NCBI RefSeq assembly: GCF_004379255.2
Contig: NC_056049.1
Span: 7,254,001 to 7,318,000 of the forward strand
From: Salvia splendens
Lineage: Eukaryota; Streptophyta; Magnoliopsida; Lamiales; Lamiaceae
Direction: 5' to 3'
DNA length: 64,000 nucleotides
Shown: one piece after another, positions 40,549 through 50,315 of the stretch
Position numbering within the stretch: the first letter of the stretch is position 1
How the letters are laid out: every line of letters begins with the position of its first letter
Made by a program: the position numbers and the translations under genes
The notes under the pieces: generated by a model
The model's database searches: none
What the model was told of the DNA's origin: nothing
The model's input: only the letters and a program-made list of their open reading frames with translations

Positions 40549-42459
40549 GAGCACCCGCAACGCGTGCCGAAACCGTTCCGCGTGCCGTTCCGCCGGAACG
40601 GTTTCGCCGCGGAACGCGTTGCGGCGCTGCATTCCGCTCCCGTCTCGTTCCCATTCCGTGCCGGGTGCCGACGGCACGTAACGCGGCACGGAACAAGCCG
40701 CCACGCGCCTGGGCGACGTGGCCGATCCCCGTGCGTGCGTGCTTCCCACTCGCCGGCCCGCGAGTGGGACACGTCAGCAATGACGCAATAATTATTTTTT
40801 TTTATAAAAATCGAATTTTTAAAATTTTTTTTTTTTTAAACGGTAACATTACCGTTTTTTTAACTTTTTCTTAATTTTTTTAATTTTTATTTTTATTTTC
40901 TTATTCTATAAATACACCTAATTCATTCATTTTATACACAACTACACATCTATTCTTCCTACATCAACATCAATTTCTCTCCAATTTTCATATTCTATCT
41001 CTTCAAAAAATGTCCGGGTCCGGCGACGGCAATTACGGTGGTGGCGGCGCCGGAGGGTGGGATCTCAACGCGTTCGGCGATTGGGAGACCATGTACAACA
41101 CACTTGGTGGTTCTGGGTCATCGACGCCGGGCACGCAGGGGTCGGCGACGCCGGGTGGGTACCAACCACCCACTTTCGATGTGGATGCCTACGCTCGAGG
41201 CTCCGGCTCGCGGCTTTCCCAGGGTTTGTCCCAGATTCGGGAGGATATCCCCGTTGAACCCACTCAGGGAGGAGGCCGAGACGGTGGAAGCTACAGGGCT
41301 GCGTCTGAGGCACCCGAGGAGGATGAGGAGGAGGAGCCGGAGGATCTGGGCCGGCATCCCTACACCAACGAAGAAACAAAGGAGGTGTACACCGCCTGGC
41401 TCACCGTCTCATATGATCCCATCGTCGGCAACCAACAAGCCGCCAAGTGCTTCTGGGAAAAGGTCCGTGATGTCTACCACGAGACTAAGCCGAAAGGGGC
41501 CCGGAAGCGCAAATATACAATGCTTCGTGCTCACTTTGGCCGAGTCGATTTACAGGTCAAAAAATTCTGCGGGATCTACTCCACCGAAGCGGCGCACTAC
41601 CAAAGCGGAGCTTCGGGCGCCGACATACTGAGGGCGGCTATGCGCGCCTTCCACCAGGACACCGGTGTACAGTTCAAATATGTTGATATTTGGCAGCTCG
41701 TCAAGGACGAGGAAAGGTGGGCCGGTGGTGTCCGCTCCAGCTCGGGATCAACCTCAAAGCGGACGAAGCACACGACGAGCGGCCAGTACTCGTCTGGTGA
41801 CACCGATGCGCCCAGTGATCGTGGCACGCAGGAGGTTGGGGTTACGGCCGCCGAGTACGAGGGATCTAGCCGTGGGCGCCGTCGTCCGCAAGGGACGAAG
41901 GCGGCGAAAGCGGCTAGAGCGAGGAAGGGCCGAGGAGAATCAAGCCAGTCGGCCTCGGGATCGGGCTCACAAGGAGGCTCGAACACACTTATGGTGGCGT
42001 ACATAACCGCCACAATGGCGGACACTTCCCGCTTCTCGTACGCCCAATACACGGCCTGGTGGAACGGAATTGTGCATATGGCAGGACTACTTGGTCTTCC
42101 CCCTCCCCCTAAACCTCGACCGCCTCCGGAGGATGATTCGCCGGCGGAGTAGTTTTTTTATTTTCCCACGTTTAAGTTGTAATTTTTTTTAATATTGTGT
42201 GTTTTTTAATGAAGTATGTTTGTTTTTTAATAAAGTATGTTTGTTTTTTAATAAAGTGTGTTTATTTAATTTAATTTAGTTGGAAATAAAAATAAAAATT
42301 GAAATAGAATGAATAGTAATTTAAGGAACGGTTAAGGAACGGTTAAGGAACGGAGGGTTGCAGGTTCCGTTCCTTAGTTAAGGAATGGAGTAAAAAAGTA
42401 CAGTGGGGCCCTCAAATAGTGGTTTAAGGAACGGTATAGGAACAGCGTTGTGGATGACC
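40549..42459 (+). mobile_element. PIF/Harbinger-type element with Myb/SANT-like ORF only
   Basis: TTA at 40546-40548 and 42460-42462 is a 3-bp target duplication. The left end GAGCACCCGCAACGCGTGCC and the reversed right end GGTCATCCACAACGCTGTTC are inverted termini of the Harbinger style. Subterminal repeats are seen on both sides: GGAACGGTTTC-type hairpins at 40565-40610 and TTAAGGAACGG three times at 42319-42355. The element is 1911 bp and has no transposase. Confidence 0.85.
41010..42152 (+). CDS. Myb/SANT-like DNA-binding protein of a Harbinger element
   Basis: An open frame of 380 codons. After a Gly-rich N-terminus comes an acidic stretch (EAPEEDEEEEPEDLGRHPY) and a trihelix/SANT-like region (YTNEETKEVYTAWLTVSYDP, IVGNQQAAKCFWEKVRDVYH). 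RAHFGRVDLQVKKFCGIYS follows. This matches the plant Harbinger ORF1 type, often misnamed glutathione S-transferase T3-like in annotations. The C-terminal part is Ser/Gly/Arg-rich and ends with a Pro-rich tail. In the PIF/Pong system the Myb-like partner helps the transposase bind DNA and enter the nucleus. The frame is intact, with GC-rich codon use unlike its AT-rich surroundings. Confidence 0.88.
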   Translation: MSGSGDGNYGGGGAGGWDLNAFGDWETMYNTLGGSGSSTPGTQGSATPGGYQPPTFDVDAYARGSGSRLSQGLSQIREDIPVEPTQGGGRDGGSYRAASEAPEEDEEEEPEDLGRHPYTNEETKEVYTAWLTVSYDPIVGNQQAAKCFWEKVRDVYHETKPKGARKRKYTMLRAHFGRVDLQVKKFCGIYSTEAAHYQSGASGADILRAAMRAFHQDTGVQFKYVDIWQLVKDEERWAGGVRSSSGSTSKRTKHTTSGQYSSGDTDAPSDRGTQEVGVTAAEYEGSSRGRRRPQGTKAAKAARARKGRGESSQSASGSGSQGGSNTLMVAYITATMADTSRFSYAQYTAWWNGIVHMAGLLGLPPPPKPRPPPEDDSPAE

Positions 42460-42739
42460 TTAGTCCTTACAACTTTTAATACTCCGCCTACCCTATAATC
42501 TCTAGGCTGGGTAGATAATAAAAAAATCATTTATAATTGTGGTCGAATACCATATCTCTTATTTATTGGCGAAATTATCAAAGTGAAGTGAATAAAACAA
42601 AGATTTTCAGTCACGTTTGTATGATGGAAAATAAAATTAACATGAAATTTAATTTCACAAAAAAAATTATTTTAAAAATATAATTCTTGACAGTTTTACT
42701 TTCCTATGTTTAGAAATTATCAAGTTTATATATTTTATA

Positions 42740-42970
42740 CTTCATCCGTCCTTAAAAAATATAAACTCTTTTATTTTCAGTTTATCCCTGAAAAGTATGA
42801 ATATTCTAATTTTGAAAACTTCTTTCTCTTTAATGAGACGAGACTCATTATCTACTAAAAATACTTAAAAATCTTTTTCTATCTATCTTTCTCTTATTTT
42901 ACTAATTACGCAATAAAACTCGTGTCAAACCAAATGTTCATACTTTTAAAGATATGAAAAAGTATTTAAT
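42740..42970. mobile_element. Stowaway-like MITE
   Basis: ACTTCATCCGTCCTTAAAAA on the left and the reversed right end ACTTTTTCATATCTTTAAAA form inverted termini. The interior is non-coding. Confidence 0.45.
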
Positions 42971-44330
42971 TTAAACACAGAAATAAAAATATTATAATTA
43001 ATTTTTTTGTAAAGAAGATAACTAATAATAAAATCATATAATCAATAGTTTTAAAATCATAATAGTATTGTTTTAGTAAATTAAAAATATAATAGTACTA
43101 ATTAATTATTATAATTATATAAGATTAATTCAAAATATTAGATTAAATTTTCTCAATAAATTATTAGTTTATAACTTCATAATAATAAATGTACTAATAA
43201 CATAATTACTTAATTACAATTATTTAATAGTATTGTAATACAATATAATTCATAATTCAAAATTTCATTAGAATTACCTCAACTAGATATTAGATTAAAA
43301 CAAATTGATAATATTATATAATTCAGAATATAAATAATTAAGGTAAATTAGTAGTAATAGTTATTAGTATAATAATAATAACTATGGTAATAATCAAATA
43401 TAATAATAATAATAATAGATGTATAAAGTGAAAAAATTATACTTTGTCGCATAACATTCTAACAGATAAATATGGTCACCGTGATTGAGTCTTTCTTTTA
43501 ACTTCTAGAAAGAGGAAAGACGTACGACCATTTTGTGTGTGTAGAAAGACGTATATAGCAGGCAGTCTTTCAATTGGTTAAGGTCATTGCAATTTAAGAA
43601 TTTTGTCTTTTAAAACATTTTTTCAGAGACGCGAAATTGTCATGTTTGGTAATACTACTACTTTCAAATATACTATTAATTCATTTGTTCAACGTAGTTA
43701 CATAAATTTAACGTGAAATAACGACATAAATGTACAACATTTCCAGTGGGAATATACGGCATTTCAATTCGAAGAAATTCGAATAAATAAAAGTGATAGA
43801 TAGATAGATACAAAGAAAGTCAATAGACGACGGCAACAAAATGGATAGATATCTACAATGAAAATGAAAAGGCGCGATTATTGAAGAAATTAATGGATAG
43901 ATATCGACTAATTACTCCATTTCTACGTAAAAATGTACTCTTAGTTTTACTCTATTGACTTTGTTTATCAAAATTATACTCGTAGTTTTACTCTGTTGAC
44001 GGTATGAAAGTCCAAAATATATCTATATCTTTTGTAAATAGTTTGGCCCATTAAAAAAATCCCTTCCCTTCAATTTCTTGCATGTTGGTACTTTTTTCCA
44101 TTATTATTATTACATAAGGTAAGTATATTAGAGAGTGTGAATAATATTAATAAATTGTGAATTAGTATTACTTACTGGCATTTGTTATAATTATTACTTT
44201 AAATTGTTCACTTATATTAGAACATCCCAAAGAAGAATATGACTCACTTATTTTGGGACAGAGGGTGTAATAACTATAAAGTGAACCCTCTTAGTATACC
44301 ATAAAATTCATTTGTTCAACATATCCCAAA

Positions 44331-44551
44331 TACTCTCTTCGTTCCACAATAAGAAACACATTTCACTTTAATATAAATATCAAGTAGGTCTAACATTCCA
44401 CTAACTCACTTCACTCTTATTTTATTATAAAACCAATATGAAAAAGTGGGTCATATATTCAACTAACTTTTCTAATCAACTATTCTTTACATTTCTTAAA
44501 GCTCGTGCTCATACCAAATGTGACTCCTATTGTTGGACAGAGTGAATAATT
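44331..44551. mobile_element. Stowaway-like MITE
   Basis: ACTCTCTTCGTTCCACAATA on the left pairs with the reversed right end ATTCACTCTGTCCAACAATA. Confidence 0.55.
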
Positions 44552-45249
44552 AATACTCTCTTTTGTTCTCTCATAGTTGAATAATTTTTTTTAAATAGTT
44601 CCTCGTAACTGAATCATTTATATATATATATTAATAATTAATATTTTACACTGCTACTTTATTCTCCTTTCTATATATATATTAATAATTAATATTTTAC
44701 GATGCTACTTTATTCTCCTTTATTATATTCTCTAAATTTTATTTATTTTCTATTTAATTATCTCTACTTTTTAATCTATCTGCTTAGGGGTGTTCAGTTT
44801 GCAAAATTGTATCTCAGAATTAAATGCGTAGTATATTTGGTTTATGAGATTCAATTCCGCAACTTAATCTTAGATGAATAATCATAAGATAACTAATCAT
44901 AGATATTTCCTTCAACTAAAATAATCTCCCTAGATTATATATTGATATTAGTACTTATTTAATCTATAAAAACAAACACAAACTTTTAAGATACTAGTAG
45001 AAAGTTTGAGGAAAGGGAGGCAGTAGATAATTGAACGTAACGTGAAATAACGACGTAAATATACAGCATTTCCAATGTGAATATACTTATTTGAATAGTG
45101 AAGAAGACAAAATGGATTGATTGATACAAAGAAAATGAATAGACGGCAGCGAATGGATAGATAGCTACAAAGAAAATGAATAGACGGCTCCTATAAGTGC
45201 AGGTGCAGGTGCAGGTGCAGGCAGCAGCATACGAAATCCGTGAACAAAG

Positions 45250-46625
45250 ATGGATCAAATTTCGCACAAGCAGCTGACGGTGAACGGCATCAGTATGCAC
45301 GTGGCGGAGGCAGGGGAGGCCTCCGCGCCGCCGGTGCTCTTCCTCCACGGCTTTCCCGAGCTCTGGTACTCCTGGCGCCACCAGATGCTCGACGTCGCCG
45401 CCAAGGGCTACCGCGCCGTCGCCCCCGATCTCCGCGGCTACGGCGACACCGACTCTCCGCCGCCGCCTGCTGGATACACTCTGCTCCACATCGTCGGCGA
45501 TTTGGTGGCGCTTCTCGACGCGCTCGGCCTCGAGCAGGTGTTCCTCGTCGGCCACGACTGGGGCGCCATCATCGCCTGGTGGTTCTGCTTGCTCCGCCCC
45601 GATCGGATCAGAGCTCTCGTTAATACCAGCGTCATTTTTCAGCCTAGGAACCCTAATGTGAAGACTATCCAGGGCTATAGAGACGCGTTTGGCGATGCGT
45701 TTTACATGTGCAGGTTTCAGGTATCCCCAATTCAACTTCAATTTCAAAATCTGGTGTTTAGAATTCTCGAATTCTTCGATATCTTCACCCGATTCACGTT
45801 TATCAACTTAGTTATGAACTTCAATTTGAGAATTTGGTGTTCAGAATTCTCCAATTCGAATTTCTTCATCGTATTAACATTTGTCAACTTAATTACAAAA
45901 TTCAATTCGAAAATCTGGTGTTTGGAATTCTCGGAATCGAATTTCTCCACCATATTCACATTTATCAACTTAATTTCGAACTACAGTTTGAAAATCTGGT
46001 GTTTGGAATTCTCGAATTCAAATTTCTCCATCATATTCACATTTATCAACTTAAGTATGAAGTTCAATTTGAAAATCTGGTGTTTGGAGTTATTGAATTT
46101 GAATTTCTTCATACTATCAACATTTATCAACTTCAGGAAGTAGGAAAAGCAGAGGCTGCATTCGCATCAGTAGACACTAAAACCGTGATGGCCACATTTC
46201 TGACGACGACAGATCCGAAGCCTCCATGCATTCCGGTGGAGCTAGGGCTCGACGTTCTGTTCAAGCGGCCTGCAGTGGAATTGCCGCCATGGATATCTCC
46301 GGAAGATATCAGCTACTACGCATCTAAATTCGACAAAACTGGCTTCACCGGAGGGTTGAACTACTATCGCCAAATGGATTTGAGCTGGGAGCTGACAGCG
46401 CCGTGGACCGGAGCTCAGATCAAAGTGCCGGTGAAGTTTGTGATCGGTGATCTGGACTTGACCTATAGTTTTCCTGGTGTGGAGGAGTTCATAAATGGTG
46501 GATTCAAGAAATATGTTCCACTTTTGGAAGAGATTGTTGTGATGGAAGGAGTTGGCCACTTTCTGAATGAAGAAGTCCCTCATGAGCTCAGCCAACACAT
46601 ACTCACTTTTATCAACAAATTTTAG
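45250..46625 (+). CDS. Soluble epoxide hydrolase (alpha/beta hydrolase)
   Basis: It hydrolyses epoxides to diols through an Asp-His-Asp triad, typically on fatty-acid epoxides in cutin and defence metabolism. Exon 1 is 45250-45720 and exon 2 is 46137-46625 (TAG), together 319 residues, which is the family length. Visible motifs are the oxyanion-hole HGFP (residues 33-36), GHDWGA with nucleophile Asp103, the acid Asp in VIGDLDLTY, and the catalytic His in EGVGHFLNEE. A lid tyrosine sits in GGLNYYRQMD. The single intron is unusual: five repeats of 81 bp with the exon-1 frame open right through. The spliced model is preferred because it restores the catalytic C-terminal half; the unspliced frame stops at 46141-46143. 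It looks functional. Confidence 0.95.
45741..46136 (+). repeat. 81-bp tandem repeats forming the epoxide hydrolase intron
   Basis: The motif GAAAATCTGGTGTTTGGAAT recurs with its A-run at about 45746, 45829, 45910, 45991 and 46072, a spacing of 81-83 bases. Each unit ends with ATTTATCAACTTAA-like sequence. The last unit ends ATTTATCAACTTCAG, which is the splice acceptor. Confidence 0.93.
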
Positions 46626-46841
46626 TCACACTTATTTTTCATCTTTTCAATAAGCTAAGTGTCGTTCAATTATCGTTTTCTTCTTATATGAATGGAATCA
46701 GTCTCACAATATTGTTTTGTTGGGTATTTAGTGATTATGAATATAGACCCTAATACAAATATTAATGTACTCCTCTTATCGTCATTAAACATCTAAATTT
46801 TTGTTCGTTCATGAATAATTGTTTTATTTACTTTTTGGTAA
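46626..46841. other. Epoxide hydrolase 3' UTR and short gap
   Basis: AT-rich 3' flank of the epoxide hydrolase, with no further feature. Confidence 0.4.
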
Positions 46842-47789
46842 TAGGACATTCATCCACTAACTTTATAAATCTAACAAGAATTTTATAAAACTATTTGCGG
46901 TTGAGGTGTCCCCCAATTCTTCGTCGAAAAAGTTTGTCGGGTTTTGTCCTTCGTCTTCAATTATCATATTGTGCATATAGTACACGCATACATGATGTCG
47001 GAAGGGATGTCCATATACCAAGAACAACTCGAGGCTTTGATAATCGTGAACCGTGTTTGTAAAATGTCGAACACTTTTTCCACATCTTTTCGAGCAAACT
47101 CTTGCATCAATACAAAAAAGAACATGTTTGGGGTCTTGCGGCAAGTTGAGCATATTCAAGAAGGTCGGTCATCATCGGCGAGAGAGTACCCATGTTGTAG
47201 CGTCGATTATTGGCCGTGAAGGATATTGTCGGTGCTCTACCGTCCAAAATATCGTTGAAGATGTCCGAGTGGTTGAGCATGTTGATATCATTGTTGGGTC
47301 TGGGAACCCCGAAAAATGCATGTCAAATCCATAGGCGGTAGTCAGCGACCACCTCTTGCGCAATCATTGGGTGTGAGCCTTTATAGCCATTGGTGTGCGC
47401 CTCCCTCCCCCTCTCCCCGTCCATGTCGTGGCACAATTCTTCCATTGCAGTGCATGCAATCAATGATGCCAAGCATCTCCGGGAAGCCGTGGCGTGTTTC
47501 ATCAAGACAAAGCAACTATTGGCAATCGTAGCTGGTGTGGTTTTCTGAAAATACTACGTACTGAAGGTTTTGCAAACACCTCTACAAAATTTTCTCAAGC
47601 ACCTGCGGCTAGTGGATTCGGCAAAATGCAAGTACTCGTCGAAGATATCCGGCGTTTTCCTAGTAGTCGTAGGATACCAGATGTACACTTTTGTAGTGTT
47701 GTAAGACTCTATCGACCGATAGTGTTTAGTTGTTCATGGAAGTACCCGTCAAGGGCCAACGTATTTGCAATGCACAAAATAATTTTTGG

Positions 47790-49279
47790 TAGAGCTGCCC
47801 AAGGTTTATCGAACCGGCAGTTAAAATCGAAACCGTAACCGGCGGTTACGGTTCCGAATCGAAACCGCAAGAAATATCCCGAACCGAAACAGAGAATTTA
47901 GAACCGTGGTTCGGTTCAGGTTCGAAATTTTTTGAACTGAAACCGCGGCCGACCCGCCGGTTCCGAACCGCCTGTTAACCGGCGGTTTCACGGTTCCGAA
48001 CCGCCAATGCAATGATAAATTTAAACATAGTTAATCCTTATACTAAAACTATACTTCATTAAATAAAACATTGTTGAATGATCCAGTTTTTGAGTTTTAT
48101 ACTTTTATAAGTAACTTTCATTTTTGAATTTGGTAATATCCGTGAAAACAATAATGTGGGACAAAATTTTGCAGCAAAAATAACTTTATAATACTATTTG
48201 GTAAAATTGGATGGTAATTTGAAAAACATAAGAGAAAAGATAATAAAATAAAAATAAACTAAATTACAAGATGACTATGGAGTATGGACCATTGATTATG
48301 GTAATAATTTGATAATACTATTTTCGATTTTATTAATTAACATAGTCTTATGTATGGAGTCTATGGAGCATGAATCATTATTAATAAATACTATCTCTCT
48401 CCCTCAAGAATATGCACTCTTTCCTTTTTAGTCTGTCCCACAAAAATATGCACTTTCTAATTTTGGAAAGCATTTTCTCTCTGATGAGGTGGGACTCATT
48501 CTCCACTAACAATACTTTATTTACCTTTTCTCTCTACCTCTCTTTTACTTTACCAATTTTACATTAAAACTTGTGTCGACCCTAAAGTGCATATTTTTTA
48601 GGGACAGAGGGAGTATTTATCAAACATTGTTTAGTAAAACTTAGAAGAATTGATTACTTTATAAAGCATAATACTCTAATTGACATTGGTTAATGAATTT
48701 GTAGTCTTCAAAATTGACTAGTTGAGTCTTCAAAACAAATTGGTTGGTGGTGGGTGATGACTGCACTATTCAAAATTGATTGAACAAAACACCATTTCTT
48801 TTATTTTTATTTATTTATTTTTATTTTTTTAATGTTGATTTTAAATTCAAATTGGACTCATTTCCCGCTATTTATATCAATTTGTAATTTGTTTGTAAAT
48901 TATATCACATTATAATTTGTTTGTAAATTTTATCATATTGTAATTTGTATATGTAAATTGTAAATTTGATATCATTTTCACTTTACTCGTCTTAATTCAA
49001 TTTAAACTATTCATTCCTTGTTCCAATTTATTTTATAATTTCAAACTACATGACAAAAAAAATTAAGGAAAAAAACCGTGAAACCGCAAAACCGAACCTA
49101 AACCGCTACGAACCGTCCGAAAACCGACGGTTCGGAACCGAAATTGAAACCGCTGATTTTTGAACCGAAACCGAAACTGTGAAACAGCCTCACGGTTAGG
49201 TTCCGGTTCCATATTTCCTAAAATCGGAATCGGCGGTTCCGAACCAAAACCGCCGGTTCATGAACCGTGGGCAGGTCTA
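47790..49279. mobile_element. Non-autonomous hAT element nested in the Harbinger remnant
   Basis: The left end TAGAGCTGCCCAAGGTTTAT and the reversed right end TAGACCTGCCCACGGTTCAT are inverted termini. ATTTTTGG (47782-47789) and ATTTTCGG (49280-49287) form an 8-bp target duplication with one mismatch. Both subterminal regions (about 47800-48010 and 49065-49260) are packed with ACCGGCGG, GGTTCGGTT and AACCG motifs, typical of hAT subterminal repeats. No transposase is present. A Stowaway MITE sits inside. Confidence 0.88.
48389..48617. mobile_element. Stowaway-like MITE inside the hAT element
   Basis: CTCTCTCCCTCAAGAATATG on the left pairs with the reversed right end ACTCCCTCTGTCCCTAAAAA, and ATATGCACT recurs inverted as AGTGCATAT near the right end. 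Confidence 0.7.
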
Positions 49280-49931
49280 ATTTTCGGTGCATGCAAACAC
49301 AGCGTCAAAAGTAACTCCCCACCGTGGTTGCTTAGAAAAATAATTCCAAACAAACCTTTGGGAAACTTCCTCCCAATCACGATGGATGTAGGACCAAATT
49401 CATTGGACATAAGGAGGAGGAGCTGCAAGGTTTTTGTAATACTCTTTACTACGTTGCTCTGCTAAGACAATCAACCAAGCTATTTCCTCATTATCAACCA
49501 TACTTGAATTGAGAATGGAAATTGTAGAGAAAATGGAATTAGAGATTTTATTGTGTAAAAAAATCTGGTAGAATGAAGTATTGATTTTAGAATAATTGAA
49601 GGATAAAAAATAAAAAATTAAAAATGAAAAACAGTAATATAACAATTATCTTTGCGTTAGTCAGATAATTTTATAGTTTTTAACTAATTTCCAATTTTTT
49701 GAAATAAAATAGAAATTTTCAAATGATAAAAAAAACGATGGCCACTCGCACGGGGCTTGAGTGGGTATCACCGCCCACTTAAAAATTGCCACAAGAGGGG
49801 ACAGCTCTCCCCCCAACTCAAAGTGCAAACCTCGTTGGGAGGAGACGCTCGCAATGCATCTCCCTCGTACCTCATCTCGCCGAGACGAGTCCCCACCCCT
49901 TTTTTCTTCTCACCCGTTGCGGATGGCCTTA

Positions 49932-50315
49932 AAGACCATACAGAATAAATCATGAGACAAACTAAGCAAAGAAAAAACAGCGTTCCACATAATGATTGAA
50001 TAAGCCATCCACAATACCATCTGAAATAAAACGTAATAATTTTGACATCAAAGTTCTCAAGGTAATGCTGGATCAGTTCACAACAATCATCCTTCGTCAT
50101 AATATATATAGATGGTTCATGGCATATCATCCTGACTGCCAACTTCAACAGTTCTCATCACTTTCTGCATACTAGATCCCCTTGACCTATGCAACACATG
50201 TAATTAAGTGATCGGTGACACAAGAAATAACAAGGCCATTGCAACAAGATCAAAATGGACAACACCGCTGAAAGTTGGAAATAAACCTGAAGGTGAGAGT
50301 AGACCAGACGTGTGT
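49932..50315. other. RPN10 3' flank
   Basis: Region between the Harbinger terminus and the RPN10 stop codon. It probably contains the RPN10 3' UTR. No other feature is seen. Confidence 0.45.

Larger units (their letters stand above)
42463..45249. other. AT-rich intergenic region upstream of the epoxide hydrolase
   Basis: No gene is recognised. It contains two Stowaway-like MITEs (listed), AAT and GATA simple repeats near 43400 and 43796, a 62-bp tandem duplication at about 44619-44732 (TATATATATTAATAATTAAT units), and a dispersed duplication of about 43710-43870 at 45039-45188. A CAGGTG hexamer repeat (about 45198-45222) sits just before the epoxide hydrolase ATG, in its probable 5' UTR. Confidence 0.55.
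46842..49928 (-). mobile_element. Degenerate PIF/Harbinger element split by a hAT element
   Basis: Read leftwards, pieces of a Harbinger transposase appear in the right order on both sides of an insertion. On the right (49280-49500) are RDWEEVSQRFVWNYFSKQP and the start of the FRMHR-like segment. On the left (46863-47781) are LFCALQ-like continuation, IDCMHCNGR, VVADYRLW and YYMHNMIIEDEGQNP. Many stops and frameshifts are present. The right terminus GGCCATCCGCAACGGGTGAG (reversed, ending 49928) with TTA at 49929-49931 fits Harbinger ends. The left terminus near 46842 is only a guess from GGACATTCATCCAC. Confidence 0.75.

Noticed and set aside
40435..40874. ORFs in several frames around 40435-40874
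   Set aside because: They lie in the GC-rich terminal hairpins of a Harbinger element, and the frames are by-products of the palindromic composition.
44787..44960. A possible transposon end (AGGGGTGTTCAGTTTGC)
   Set aside because: No matching inverted end or target duplication was found nearby, so it is not annotated.
44986..45747. A 253-codon minus-strand ORF over epoxide hydrolase exon 1
   Set aside because: It is the antisense shadow of a GC-rich exon, joined to simple-repeat-coded Cys/Thr runs.
45741..46136. A CRISPR-like array (regular direct repeats)
   Set aside because: The units are contiguous with no unique spacers, within a plant intron. It is a minisatellite.
45250..46143. A 297-codon ORF running from epoxide hydrolase exon 1 through the repeats
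   Set aside because: Treated as intron read-through. The spliced form restores a full-length catalytic protein with a good GT-AG intron, while the extension is a repetitive Phe/Asn/Ile-rich peptide.
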